Positions 23,435 to 36,300 of a stretch of DNA of 64,000 nt are shown here, one piece after another. Every line of letters starts with the position of its first letter. Position 1 is the first letter of the stretch. Under the pieces are notes generated by a model. The model made no database searches, had not been told where the DNA came from, and saw only the letters and a list, made by a program, of their open reading frames with translations. A program made the position numbers and the translations under genes. This DNA is from Stomorhina lunata (taxonomy: Eukaryota > Arthropoda > Insecta > Diptera > Rhiniidae). Where the stretch lies: NCBI GenBank assembly GCA_933228675.1, contig OW121742.1, forward strand, positions 34,854,218 through 34,918,217, in the 5' to 3' direction.

Positions 23435-26015
23435 TTTGAAAAATTTCCTATAAAAATTTGAAATTTTTGAAAATTTTCCTATAAAAATAGGAAATTTTTG
23501 AAAAATTTCCTATAAAAATAGGGAATTTTTGAAAAATTTCCTATAAAAATAGGGAATTTTTAAAAATTTCCTATAAAAATAGGAAATTTTTGAAAAATTT
23601 CGTATAAAAATAGGAAATTTTTGAAAAAAATCGTATAAAAATAGGAAATTTTTAAAAAATTTCGTATAAAAATAGGAAATTTTTGAAAAATTTCCTGTAA
23701 AAATAGGAAATTTTTTAAAAATTTCCTGTAAAAATAGGAAATTTTTGAAAAATTTCCTGTAAAAATAGGAAATTTTTGAAAAATAGGAAATTTTTGAAAA
23801 ATTTCCTGTAAAAATAGGAAATTTTTGAAAAATTTCCTGTAAAAATAGGAAATTTTTGAAAAATTTCCTATAAAAATGGGAAATTTTTGAAAAATTTCCT
23901 ATAAAAATAGGAAATTTTTGAAAAATTTCCTATAAAAATAGGACATTTTTGAAAAATTTCCTTTAAAAATAGGAAATTTTTGAAAAATTTCCTATAAAAA
24001 TAGGAAAATTTTGAAAAATTTCCTATAAAAATAGGAAAATTTTGAAAAATTTCCTATAAAAATAGGAAATTTTTGAAAAATTTCCTATAAAAATAGGAAA
24101 TTTTTGAAAAATTTCCTATAAAAATAGGAAATTTTTGAAAAATTTCCTATAAAAATAGGAAATTTTTGAAAAATTTCCTATAAAAATAGGAAATTTTTGA
24201 AAAATTTCCTATAAAAATAGGAAATTTTTGAAAAATTTCCTATAAAAATAGGAAATTTTTGAAAAATTTCCTATAAAAATAGGAAATTTTTGAAAATTTT
24301 CCTATAAAAAAAGGAAATTTTTGAAAAATTTCCTATAAAAATGGGAAATTTTTAAAAAATTTCCTTTAAAAATAAGAAATTTTTGAAAATTTTCATTTAA
24401 AAATAAGAAATTTTTGAAAAATTTCCTATAAAAATAAGAATTCTTGGAAAATTTTTCTATAAAAATAAGAAATTTTTGAAAAATATCCTATAAAAATAGG
24501 AGATTTTTGAAAAATTTCCTATAAAAATCAGAAATTTTTAAAAAATTTCCTATAAATATAAGAAATTTTTAAAAAATTTCCTTTAAAAATAAGAAATTTA
24601 AAAAAAAATTCCTATAAAAATAATAAATTTTTGAAAAAATTCCTATAAAAATAAGAAATTTTGGAAAAATTTCCTATAAAAAAAAAGAAATTTTTGAAAA
24701 ATTTCTTATAAAAAAAGGAAATTTTTGAAAAATTTTCGTATTAAAAATAAGAATTTTTTTGAAAAATTTTCTTATTAAAAAAAAGAAATTTTTGAAAAAA
24801 TTTCTTATTAAAAAAAAGAAATTTTTGAAAAAATTTCGTATTAAAAATAAGAAATTTTTGAAAAAATTTCTTATTAAAAATAAGAAATTTTTGAAAAAAT
24901 TTCTTATTAAAAAAAAGAAATTTTTGAAAAAATTTCGTATTAAAAATAAGAAATTTTTGAAAAAATTTCTTATTAAAAATAAGAAATTTTTGAAAAATTT
25001 CCTATCAAAACAAGAAATTTTTGAAAAATTTCCTATAAAAATAGTAAATTTTTTAAAAACTTCGTATAAAAATAGTAAATTTTTTAAAAACTTCCTATAA
25101 AAATAGTAAATTTTTTAAAAACTTCCTATAAAAATAGGAAATTTTTGAAAAATTTCATATAAAAATAGGAAATTTTTGAAAAATTTCATATAAAAATATG
25201 AAATTTTTGAAAAATTTCATATAAAAATAGGAAATTTTTTAAAAATTTCGTATAAAAATAGGAAATTTTTGAAAAATTTCCTATGAAAATAGGAAATTTT
25301 TGAAAAATTTCCTATGAAAATAGGAAATTTTTGAAAAATTTCCTATAAAAATAGGAAATTTTTGAAAAATTTCCTATAAAAATAGGAAATTTTTGAAAAA
25401 TTTCCTATAAAAATAGGAAATTTTTGAAAAATTTCCTATAAAAATAGGAAATTTTTGAAAAATTTCCTACAAAAATAGGAAATTTTTGAAAAATTTCCTA
25501 TAAAAATAGGAAATTTTTGAAAAATTTCCTATAAAAATAAGAATTCTTTGAAAAATTTCCTATAAAAATAAGAATTCTTTGAAAAATTTTGTATAAAAAT
25601 AAGAAATTTTAGAAAAATATCCTATAATAAGAAATTTTAGAAAAATTTCCTATAATAAGAAATTTTAGAAAAATTTCCTATAATAAGAAATTTTTGAAAA
25701 ATTTCCTATAAAAATAAGAAATTTTTTGAAAAATTTCCTATAAAAATAAGAAATTTTTTAAAATTTTCCTATAAAAATAAGAAATTTTTAAAAAATTTGC
25801 TATAAAAATAAGAAATTTGTGAAAAATTTTCTTATTAAAAATAAGAAATTTTTTGAAAAATTTTCTTATTAAAAAAAATAAATTTTTGAAAAAATTTCTT
25901 ATTAAAAATAAGACATTTTTTCAAAAATAAGAAATTTTTGAAAAATTTTTTTATTAAAAATAAGAAATTTTTGAAAAATTTCCTATAAAAATAAGACATT
26001 TTTAAAAAAATAAGT
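23435..26015. repeat. AT-rich satellite array D, 31-bp unit
   Basis: About 83 copies of a 31-bp unit that is a near-perfect palindrome: TAGGAAATTTTT, a single G, AAAAATTTCCTA, followed by TAAAAA. Two homogeneous zones (about 23870-24300 and 25300-25510) are separated by diverged copies (24300-25290) that include a sub-family AAAAAGAAATTTTTG with AAATTTCTTATT (24750-24990). Shortened units lacking AAAAA occur at 25620-25690. The stop-free frames rich in KKFLKK are by-products of the repeat. Confidence 0.95.
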
Positions 26016-27143
26016 TTGTTGAATACTAAAAGAAATTATTTTTGTTAAAAACCCCTTGTATTACTTTAATAAAGGCGTTATAAATCCTCATTAAGTTAAA
26101 TACTTAGACATGTGAGTTTCTCTAAATATTTCGTAATAAAAACTTCTAAGTACATTTTAGCTTAAAACTCTGTTATATTCTTCTGAAGACCCATTAAGTT
26201 TATTTCTATGAATGAAAGAATTAATGCCGTAGACTCATATTTTAATATGGATTTTTGTGTAACTCATTTCTGGTTATGAAAAAATATATTTTTTTTATAT
26301 TAAATTTAAGCGAAAAGACAGATGAATAAATGAATGAATGAAAAAACGTTTGTCTGTATGTGTTTTACTATTAGTACAAAATAATGTTTTAAGGATATAA
26401 AATTGGAATGAGCCAAAGGACTTTCAAATAAAAATGTGTTGCAGTGGCAGTCATAAGAAGCTGGGAACATAAAAATGAGTAAAAGAGTAGTGGTGAAAGG
26501 ACGTGATAAGAATTTTAGAATAACTAAAATGATTACGCTTTCGTATAAAATGCTCGACTTTTTCTGGCGTTTTCTTTTTCGTCCTTCATTTCATTTCCTT
26601 ATGAGTCTTAACAAATAGTTGAAGATACATATTTTCTCATAAAGAATTGTCTATTAGAGGCTGTTTTCTGTCTTAGGATTTTTGTTCTTCTTTCACTTTT
26701 CTTTTTTTTTCCTGGTCGAAGGGATAAGGAAAAGAACTTTTTCTTACAATTTGTTTTGTTGACGACGTGTATGGAATGCAATTTTAAATATTGATTTTTT
26801 ATTTGTAGTTCTTTTTTTCTTTAGTTCTGGAGTCGAAAAAGGAACTGGAAATTAAAGTAAAAATAAAGCGTAGAAAAAGTTAAATAAGTAAAAATTTAAG
26901 TATTGAAAATTAAAGTTAATTTATTTTTCATTTTCTTTTTCATTTAAAAAAATTCAATTTTGTTAAACTATTCAGTTTTTAAGAGTTATTTCATTTTGTT
27001 CATTTGATAAATGCAGATATTTTAAAAAATCATTTATTTATATTTTCTATGCGATTTAAATTCAATGCATAACTAATGAAATATTTTTTAAAGGTTGTGA
27101 ACGAAAAGTTTTTTACAAATTTCTTTTGTGAAATTTTAAAATT
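26016..27143. other. Unique AT-rich DNA, no gene seen
   Basis: No recognisable coding frame, transposon end or array. A GAATGAATGAA run lies near 26323-26340. Confidence 0.4.
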
Positions 27144-28075
27144 TATAAGTGATTTATCATCGTCCAAAGTTGATAAATCAAAGTTAGTCTTACTATAGGA
27201 TGAGGCAGAAGTTTTAGGATGACTCATCAGGTTTGGGACGACTCAGCAGTATGAGGATAAATCAACTGTTTTGGGATGGCTAAGCAGTTTTAGGATGACT
27301 CATCAGTTTTAGGATGACTTAGCTGTTTAAGAACAACTTAGCAGTTTTAGAATGGCTCAGGAAACTAAGGATGAGTCAGAATTTTCAAGTTAACTTATTA
27401 TATATTAGTGATTTATCATCGTCCAAAGTTGATAAATCAAAGTTAGTCTTACTTTAGGATAAGCCAGAAGTTTTAGGATGACTCATCAGGTTTGGGATGA
27501 CTCAGCAGTATGAGGATAAATCAACTGTTTTGGGATGACTAAGCAGTTTTAGGATGACTCATCAGTTTTAGGATGAATAAGCTGTTTTGGGATGAGTCAA
27601 TAGATTTAAGATGACTCAGCAGTTTTAGCATGACTTAGCTGTTTAAGAACAACTTAGCAGTTTTAGAATGGCTCAGTAAACTAAGGATGAGTCAGAATTT
27701 TCAAGTTGACTTATTATTTATTAGTGATTTATCATCGTCCAAAGTTGATAAATCAAAGTTAGTCTTACTTTAGCATGAGCCAGAAGTTTTAGGATGACTC
27801 ATCGGGTTTAGGATGACTCAGCAGTATGAGGATATATAAACTGTTTTGGGATGACTAAGTAGTTTTAGGATGACTCATCAGTTTTAGAATGAATAAGCAG
27901 TTTTTGGGATGATACAAATTTAGGATGACTCAGCTAGTTTAGGATGAATCAGCTGTTTTAGGGCAACTCAGCTGTTTTAGAATGTATCAGAAAATTAAGG
28001 ATAAGTCAGCATTTGCATGATGACTTAGAAATTCAAGATATATGGCAAATTGAGAATGTCTCAGCAATTTTGTTT
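27144..28075. repeat. Nested minisatellite, 'GGATGACTCAGCAGTTTTA' motif
   Basis: Two levels of repetition. The small unit is about 19-20 bp (GGATGACTCAGCAGTTTTA and relatives with CATCAG, TAAGCAG, AGCTGTT). These units form larger blocks, each headed by GTGATTTATCATCGTCCAAA, starting at 27149, 27409 and 27724 (260 and 315 bp apart). The same small unit occurs at 29580-29720 and 61880-62155, next to the same partner repeats. Confidence 0.85.
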
Positions 28076-28499
28076 TTTCTTAAAAACACTCAGACAAATA
28101 CTGGCTATGCAAAATTGCATTCTTTGGACAGGTAAAATGTGGTGAAGGGCCATAAGCATTGCTTTATTATATAACACTCTAATTACATTGGAACACAGAA
28201 ATTGCGCCATCTGTTGTTAAGGTAGACGCATTTAAGCTGTTTTTTTATCGATATTTCTTTTACCTCGAGGGGGAGTTAATGCCATAGTGTTTACCGAAGA
28301 TGGAGGACGCTGATAATTAATAATTTTAATAGAAAGAAATAAATTTAATAAATAAAAATCAAAAATTGTTGATTTTCTCTGATTTAATCAGTACCCGATG
28401 GACCGAGCCTAGCTCGGAGTTTTATAAAAAGCATTTCAAGGTAATTTTAAAATGTTCATATATTTTATTTGATAAAATATTTATAAATTAAATTTATAA
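28076..28499. other. Spacer, no gene seen
   Basis: AT-rich DNA with no recognised element. It lies between the minisatellite and the GTACC-type repeats and may belong to the same composite repeat. Confidence 0.3.
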
Positions 28500-30241
28500 A
28501 TTACAAATTAATATGTATTTATGTCTATATAGGTACAATTTCAAAAGTAAAAAAGTACCAAAAATATTTTTCACACATTATTGGTTCTGCTAGGCCTTTT
28601 TAAAGAAAGTAAAAATTACTCGTCTTCTAATTTTTTTATGTTTCCTTAACTATTACTTTAAAAGTTGTAACGTTTCCAATTTCTTCCCCCTTTTTATTCC
28701 CTAATTTCAAAAAAGTTCGATATGCATATTTGGTACTTTTTTGGTACCAATTGAATTCGGAACAATTTATTAAAACGCAGTTAACATTCCGTTTCTATTC
28801 ATATTACTCTATGAGATGTTAAGCTATCATTTCATCCTTTTTTACCCGTTTTGTCTCCGAAATACAAAAGTACCAAATACACATTCAATATTTATTTTAC
28901 ATCTATTAATTGCAATACAAAGTTCCTTTCTATATTCTTTGCTTCAAATGCTAAGAGTGTGTTACAAAAGTACTAAAAAACTATTTTCACACTTTTTACC
29001 CCCTATCGGGTATAGTTTCAAAAAAGTACTAAACGCCTATCCGCTTATTTTTATAGCTGTTCAAACGTAATTTAAATTTTGTTTCTATACCTATTACTTT
29101 AGGAGATATAACGTTTTCGTTATATCTCCGTTATATCGGTAAAATTTCTAAAAGTTCCTTCTTACTTGATCTCTATACGGCAAAAAGGTACTCACCGTCC
29201 AAATTTTACAAATTATTGCTTGTTTAAAGCTATATAATGTATTGGAGGGCAAGGGAGATGAATTATGTCCTTGACTTAGGATATCTCAAAAAGCATATCT
29301 TCCATATTATATGTATATCCTTCTCTTAAATATGAATTAATGTGTTGGCATTAAACAAAAAAACAAAAAAGTGGACCCATTCGGTGATAGGAAAATAATA
29401 GACTTTTTGTTAAACAACTCATATTATTTCAGTGCATGTATATACAAAATTTCACGAAATCAGACATAATGAGGTTTAAATTTCGTATTTTTCATTCGAA
29501 AAATTTTAATTTCATCCAAAAATTGAATTCAGGCAGAATTTTATATATTATGCCAAGAAGTCGACGTCTAACCAGGATAACTGAACAGTTAAATGACTTA
29601 ATAGTTTTAAAATGACTCAGAAATTCAAGATGACTCAGAAGTTTATGGATAACTCAGCTCTTTTTGATTATCTCAGTAGATCAAGCTAACATGGCAGTTT
29701 AAAAATGACTCAAAAGTTCAAAATTGTTATTCCGTTTTTACCCTTTTCGAACTCTTAAAGGGAAAAAGTGACAATGACTTGCTTGATATCTTTTTTAGTT
29801 TATCGATTGCTTTATAAAGTTCGTTTCTGCGTTTATTGCTGCAGAGGATACATATGGGCATAAAAAAAGTACCAACGATTTATTTTACCCTTTTTTGCCC
29901 CTTATATGCCCATTTTCGAAAAAGTACTACACACGTCCCTCTTACTTTCGTTGCTGATAAAAACTCAATTTGAATGCTTTTAGTTAGTTACAATATTTTG
30001 ACTTTTTTTTATCCTCTTTTACCCTCATAAACTGTGAATACGTGCCATTTTATTTTCTTGCTGATCTTAACGCAATATTTGTTTCTATCACTTTTGGTTT
30101 AGGAGATATAATGTTTCCGATTTGTTAATTTGCTTACCCTCTATTGCTTGTACTTTTTCCCCTGTTTTATCCCCTAAGTGCCCGAATTTTCTAAAAATAC
30201 CGAATGTATTTTCGCTACTACTACTTCAATTTTTTATATCG
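28500..30241. repeat. Diverged long tandem repeat with AAAGTACCAAA / TTTAGGAGATATAACG motifs
   Basis: Roughly 200-300-bp units diverged by substitution and indel. Recurring landmarks are AAAAGTACCAAA or AAAGTACTAAA (near 28550, 28866, 28965, 29022, 29868, 29924), TTTTTACCCC-type runs, GTTTCTATNNNTATTACTTT, and TTTAGGAGATATAACG or relatives (near 28810, 29099, 30108). A patch of the GATGACTCAG minisatellite interrupts it at about 29580-29720. No coding frame is supported. Confidence 0.65.
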
Positions 30242-30414
30242 ACAAGTAAGAAAGTGCTATAGTCGGTCAAGACCGACCATACGATACCCTTCACCACAAA
30301 GTTCAGAAAGTGATTCTAAGCCTATTGGTATACCAAAAGGTGGGTCTCAGGTGGGACATCAGCACAAACTTATAATACCCGTTCCACCTATGGTGCTGAA
30401 GGGTATAAAAACCT
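30242..30414 (+). mobile_element. DINE-1-like repeat, internally deleted short copy
   Basis: Both ends of the family are present in only about 173 bp. It opens with CAAGTAAGAAAGTGCTATAG and the hairpin TAGTCGG/CCGAC, jumps from CCCTTCACCAC to TCAGAAAGTGATTCTAAGCC, and ends CCACCTATGGTGCTGAAGGG. It shows the two termini of the family unambiguously. Confidence 0.8.
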
Positions 30415-30549
30415 AATATTGACTGTAGTTTATTAAAGAAAATAACAGATTTTTGTCATCATTTTAATTTTTATATCAAAAACCTAAAATGGGCTGTAGT
30501 TTCTTAAAAATGCCTCCAACTAAGAGAATAATTGATTTTTGGGATAATT

Positions 30550-31327
30550 ATACCCTTCACCACCATTGGTGAAAAGGGCATTATAACTTTCTGATGTATG
30601 AAACGCAGACCCACTTTTTAGTACACCAATAGGCTTAGAATCACTTTCTAAGATGATTTAGCGTTGTCATTCTGCCCGTCCGTCTGGCTGCCTGGGCCCC
30701 CATGTAAACCATGGAATCAAAGTACAGGTCGCAATTCTTAAGATAATTTGATAAAATTTGGCACAGATCATTTTTTTGATGGTGGGACCATGGCTATTGA
30801 AGTTCGTCAAAATCGGTTCATTATTTGTGGTACCTTCCATAGGTCCCACTTCCCGGAATTGATATTTTGGCCACAAATATCAATATTTTTTTCATGAAAT
30901 TTAAAACAGATACTGCTTATGTAAACCTAAATCACTGTACCAAATTTCGTTGAAATCGGTCCACATTTGACCATAGCTCCCATACAAACTCTTCTTCAAA
31001 AACGCACTAAATGAGACAAAAAATCACTAAAACGCTCGTAAATCTAAAGATAATGAAAATTTTCAGTTTATTTTTTGCATACATAATTTTTATAACAACT
31101 GTAATCAATTTGCCAAATTTCGAGATAATCGGTCCACATTTGACCCTAGCTCTCATATAAGTCCAAATGACGGAAACAGGTTGAATATATACGTTTTGAG
31201 AAAATGTTTGTATGATGGCAAAATTTAGCAAATATTTGTCTTTATACAGGAAAAATAACACCTTTGACCTTAGTGGTGAAGGGTATCGTATGGTCGGCTT
31301 GACCGACTATAGCGCTTTCTTACTTGT
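30550..31327 (-). mobile_element. DINE-1-like repeat, near full-length copy
   Basis: About 778 bp in minus orientation. It runs from CCTTCACCACCATTGGTG to the complement of AAGAAAGCGCTATAGTCGGT. Internal conserved blocks are CCGTCCGTCTGGCTG, GGGACCATGGCTATTGAA, TCCCGGAATTGATATTTTGG, TGACCATAGCTCCCATACAA and GACCCTAGCTCTCATATAAG. No ORF; it would be non-autonomous. Its neighbours on the left are the short copy and the GTACC-type repeat. Confidence 0.85.
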
Positions 31328-32032
31328 TTTTCTATCAAAAACTTAAAATCGGCTTATTTTCTTAAAAAGGCCTCCAAATAAGAAAATAACTGATTTCTGG
31401 TATAATTTTTATTTTCTATATCAATTCTTAAAAATTAAACAAAAAGCTTTATATCTTATAGGTCTTTAGTGGAATGAATCTTTCTGATTCAACAATTTTA
31501 GAGAAAAAGCTTTTTCGTTTCCACTCTTTATTTATTTTCTTTGTCTGTGATGGAACTGGCATGAGGATGGGTTGATTTCATCCTTTTTTTCAATTGAAAA
31601 TCAATCACACATGCAAAAATATTTATACAAATGTTATCGATTCTAAAGAAAATTCTTCAATTTATTTTTCCACATCAAATAACAAAAGATTGGCAATATT
31701 TTATAGTTAATCAAATGGAAAACTCGTTACCCCTTTTGTGTTGTCTGTGTGTGATTATTTAGGGTTAAAGAATTTTTTAAATGAACTTTTCAAGAATTAT
31801 GTATGTGTATGGAAATTTGCTGAAAAATTTTGAAATTAACATAAAGGAATTATTAGGGGAACACGGGGAAGAAAACTTGACACAATTAAGAACTATTTCA
31901 GGGTATGAGATAATAATAAACATAACCTATAATTTGATTAAATTGTTTAAAAAATATAAAAACCTATATTATTTTAAAATTTGATATTTCAAATTTTATT
32001 AAATTTCCAAATCAAAATTACAAATTTCTTTA
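31328..32032. other. Unique flank upstream of the LTR element, no gene seen
   Basis: A 67-codon frame (31781-31984) has no recognisable motif. The interval ends at the ACCT target-site copy of the LTR retrotransposon (32033-32036). Confidence 0.4.
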
Positions 32033-32036
32033 ACCT

Positions 32037-33268
32037 TGTAACGAAAATTTGCCAAACTGATAAGTTTCAGCTCGGCCATGCTCAGGGTAAAAGGGAGGTT
32101 CTTGTTTGGCCGTTACACTCATTTTAAAATAATAAGATAGAAAAGACTTGAATGAAAATGGGTTAAAAATCTACTTTACCTGGTCCTGTTAGGTTTCATC
32201 AATAATTAAATACCAAATTTAAAATTTCATTTTTGATGTTAAATATATATATTAACAATAGTTATAAAATTCAAATTCAAAATAAACCGTAATATAAATA
32301 ACAAAATTCATAAAAATTATTTAACAAAGTATGACCCTATCCTAATGAAGTGATCACTGCATTGTACAAATTATTAGGGATATTCAAATTAAATAGACTA
32401 AGTTTGAGATAAAATTAAATATGAAAATTTCTATTATATAAGATTTAAGAGAAGTTAAAGTTAAAGTAATTTAAGATAAAAGTTAAAATCAAAGTTAATA
32501 AGATAAGATAAAAACAAAAAAATGGTTTTGGTTAACATTTAAACTGAATCATCTTTTTTGTAGTTAATAGTTTATATTATAGTTTATTTAATTGGATGAC
32601 TTACTTGGACATCATATTCAAAATAAAGAGGTATTCGTATCTTACATTCAAATACTTGTATCTTACTTGATTCGTTAACAGGAATGTCTGATTCTTGAGA
32701 GTGAGAATACAGGAGTACAAAATGGCACAATAAAAATAATTCAAATTTGGAAAATGGTTCACCGTTTGATTTTTGACTTCTAAATAAAATTTAAGGGTGA
32801 TAGGATGGGATTCCTTTTAGGAATCCCTCCGGATATTGGGTTTTAAGCAATCCCAGGAGATTGAACAGATTTGACGAATCACAGTATCTTTTGGTAAGAC
32901 AAAATAAGATTTTAAAAATACCACGGGATATAGGAATATAAAGAATCCAAAGAGATAAATAAGATCTATGAAATGGCAATAGATCACCAGTTCCACACAG
33001 AATCTGTTCAAATTATATTTTGATGTTTTAATAAAATATAATATCACTGAATAAATCTTAACTTACCGTTGATATTTTATTTTAAAATAACACGTTTATA
33101 ATATAAATATTTTATTTTAAAAATTCAACAAGACTTGAGACCTTTTATATATTTGAAATTTTTGTATTAAAATGAAAAATTTTGATAAACCTTTTTAAAA
33201 ATTTTTAAATCAAGGTGAACTAATTTATTTTTTATAATATTTCCAAAGTAAAATAGAGTTTCTCTACA
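32037..33268 (-). repeat. 3' LTR (minus strand)
   Basis: 1232 bp, bounded on the plus strand by TGTAACGAAAA and TTTCTCTACA, so the termini are the TGT...ACA type. It appears identical to the copy at 39098-40329, including two small shared open frames (62 and 76 codons) that carry no motif. Identity of the LTRs implies recent insertion, because both are copied from one template. Confidence 0.95.
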
Positions 33269-33330
33269 AATTACATCATTGCTACTAAAAAAAAAAAAAA
33301 ACAAAAAAAAAAAAAAAAAAAAAAAATTTG

Positions 33331-36300
33331 TTACCATATGTCCTTTGTATGATACGTAGATATGCGCCCTGTTTCACAATCTTGAAGTGTATAGTTATAG
33401 TTACCTATTTTATTTATTACCTTTGCTTTAACACCAACTGGTGCTAACTTTGAATTATAGTTTTTCAATAAATTACTTTGTGTAAAGTTTCTATGTGTAA
33501 CTATTTGTCCTGTATCAAATGATCATTTCCTACTCCTCAAATTATAATACTTACTATTTTTTTCATAGGACGCCTTCATTCTTTTCGCAATAATTTCTCG
33601 AATAACACTGAAATTATCTTTTCTTCTCAACTCTGGGTTTTCCAATAATATATCTAAATTTCTTAACAATTGGTAATCATCTCCATGAGTTATCATATTT
33701 TGTCCAAATAAAATAAAATAAGGTGATTGTCCTATCGATTGATGAATGCTATTTCTTAATGAGCTATTGATACTACTGAGGTATAAATCCCACTTCTTTT
33801 GGTCTTTTCGAATATATGATCTTAAAGCCTCATTAATGCTTCGATTGACACGTTCGCTTGCGTTAAATTGTGGTGAATGAATTGCAGTACACATTTGTTT
33901 AACACCAAATTCTCTCAGAAAACTTTGGAATTCGTGACTTTTAAACTGACTACCATTATCTGAAATTATGATTTCAGGAACTCCGAAACAATCAAAAACA
34001 TCTTCTTTTAATATTTTAACTATGTGTTTTGAACAAAATTTCTTTACAGGTTTCATAAAAGTAAATTTCGAAAAATGATCTAAAATTATACATATACCTA
34101 TATTACCCTGGGAGGTTCTAGGAAATGGACCTATCAAATCAATATATAATTTTTGGAAGGGACGTTCAGATTCCATCATATTGCCCATTTCTGGTCTTAA
34201 AGTTTGATTTGGTGTCTTAGAGGTTTTACAACTATCGCAACTTTGTATATATTGTTTTACATCAACTACCATTCCTGGCCAATAAAAATACCTACGTATA
34301 CGATCTAATGTTTTTGTCATTCCACAATGCGCAGAAGAAGGAGGGTTATGACATGCATATAAAACATCTTTTCGAAGTACTTTCGGAACTAATAATTTCC
34401 ATTTGAATTCGTTATCAAAATCTGCTCTATAGTAAATATATTTATCTATGATTGTATAATCTGGTAAATTTGCTTCTTTAAATTTTTCTCTAAGTGCTTT
34501 ATATTCTTCAGATTCGAAAGCTTCAGATTCCAAATTAATTATTGGTAAATTCGTTAACTCATCTTTCTCGATTGCATCAATTTCAAAACTTCTAGATAAA
34601 GCATCTGGAACTATATTATCTTTTCCTCTTCTGTATTCTATCTTAAAATTGTACCCTTGTAGTTTAAGTGCCCACCGTGCTAATCGACCATTTAAATCTT
34701 TTTGGTTCATCAGCCATTTTAGACTGGCATGATCAGTTATAACCGTAAAATCGTGACCCTCTACATATTTCCTAAACTTTTTAATGGCTAACACGACTGC
34801 AAAACATTCTAACTCAGTAACGCTGTAGTTTCTTTGGGCTTTATTTAACTTTTGGGACATAAAAGAAATAGGTCTTTCGACACCATTTTCATCTTCTTGA
34901 GCCAAAACAGCACCTACACCAACCTTACTAGCATCACATTGTATAATAAATTGTTTATTATAATTCGGATGAATTAGAAAAGGAGCTGATGATAATAATT
35001 GTTTTAATTTTTCAAACGATTCTTGAGCAGCATTGTTCCAAACTAACGATTTTTTTTTAGAAAGAAGTTCTGTTAATGGGTATGTAACTGTGGCATAATC
35101 TTCAACAAATCGCCTGTACCAGCCACTCATTCCTAAAAACTGTCGTAGCTGTTTAACCGTCTTTGGCACAGGGTAATCAGTTATAGCTTTGACTTTATCT
35201 AGATCAACCATTAACGTACCATTTCCCACTATGTAACCTAAATATTTAACCTGTTTGAGACCAAAGCTACTCTTATTAATATTTATCGTCAATCCAGCTT
35301 TTCTAAGAAGATTTGCTACTTGTACTAAATGAGTAAGGTGTTCTTCAAATGAGTTTGAGACAATTAACAAATCGTCTAAGAGCCACTTTTTGAGTTCGAG
35401 ATCGGAGATTAAATTAATGTTAATCTCCAAATTTCGTTTTTGAGTGGTCGATTATCTTATTTTGTTCTCTAGTTTAAGCGGTCAATGTTGGTTGTTTAAT
35501 CTTCAATGAGAACTTTCAAAACACACATGCATAATAAACAGCTGTTAAAAATACGTAAACAAACAGAAATTTATAGGTATTTTTTGGAAGTGCAGATGAA
35601 AATTTTATCGACTCCGAAATCTATGAAAATTTAAATAAAACAATTATAAGAAAGTTAAGAACTATTAGAACACGGACAAATCATTTTTATTTGTATAATA
35701 ACTATGAAATTTGCGAAATGTCTTCTTCTTCTACAAAAAAAAGTTGTCATTTTGATAACACATTTGACATTTGCAAAAAAAGGTTGCCATTTCTTGTTGA
35801 TCGATATGGCAACACCATGATGTTTAAACCACCACCCAAAAAAATCAAATGCAAATAATATGCACTTTTGGATTAGTTAATTAGAGAATAAATTTAATTT
35901 TGATCTCAAACTGAAAAAGTGGCCCTAAATAAACGAAAACATGGCTTTTTAAATCATATGTTATAATTTTATCCATGAGCCTACACATGGTTTGAGGAGA
36001 ATTGCATAAACCGAATGGCATGCGAGAAAACTGATATAAAGGACGATTAGGTATAGCAAAAGCAGTTTTAGGTTTGGATTCACTCGACAAGGGAATCTGC
36101 CAGAAGGCATCTTTAAGGTCAATTTTTGAAATTATACGAACATGAGGTAAACGGGAAATCAGACCATCAATATTAGGCATTGGATATGCGTCTTTAATTG
36201 TAACATCATTCAATTTTCTTGAATCAAGACAAAAGCGTACCTTATTAGGTTTTACAATTAAAACACCTGGTGAAGACCATGATGACACATCAGCTTCTTC

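Noticed and set aside
24759..25100. 113-codon Lys/Phe/Leu-rich frame in array D, and similar frames in arrays C, C' and E
   Set aside because: They follow satellite units that happen to lack stops; composition is entirely that of the repeat.
32791..33047. 62- and 76-codon frames inside the LTR, repeated at 39852-40108
   Set aside because: Their duplication simply reflects the two LTRs; no motif or start context supports them as genes.
33269..33530. Envelope gene downstream of pol
   Set aside because: Only about 260 bp separate the first pol stop from the LTR, and that stretch continues the integrase frame; there is no room for an envelope gene.
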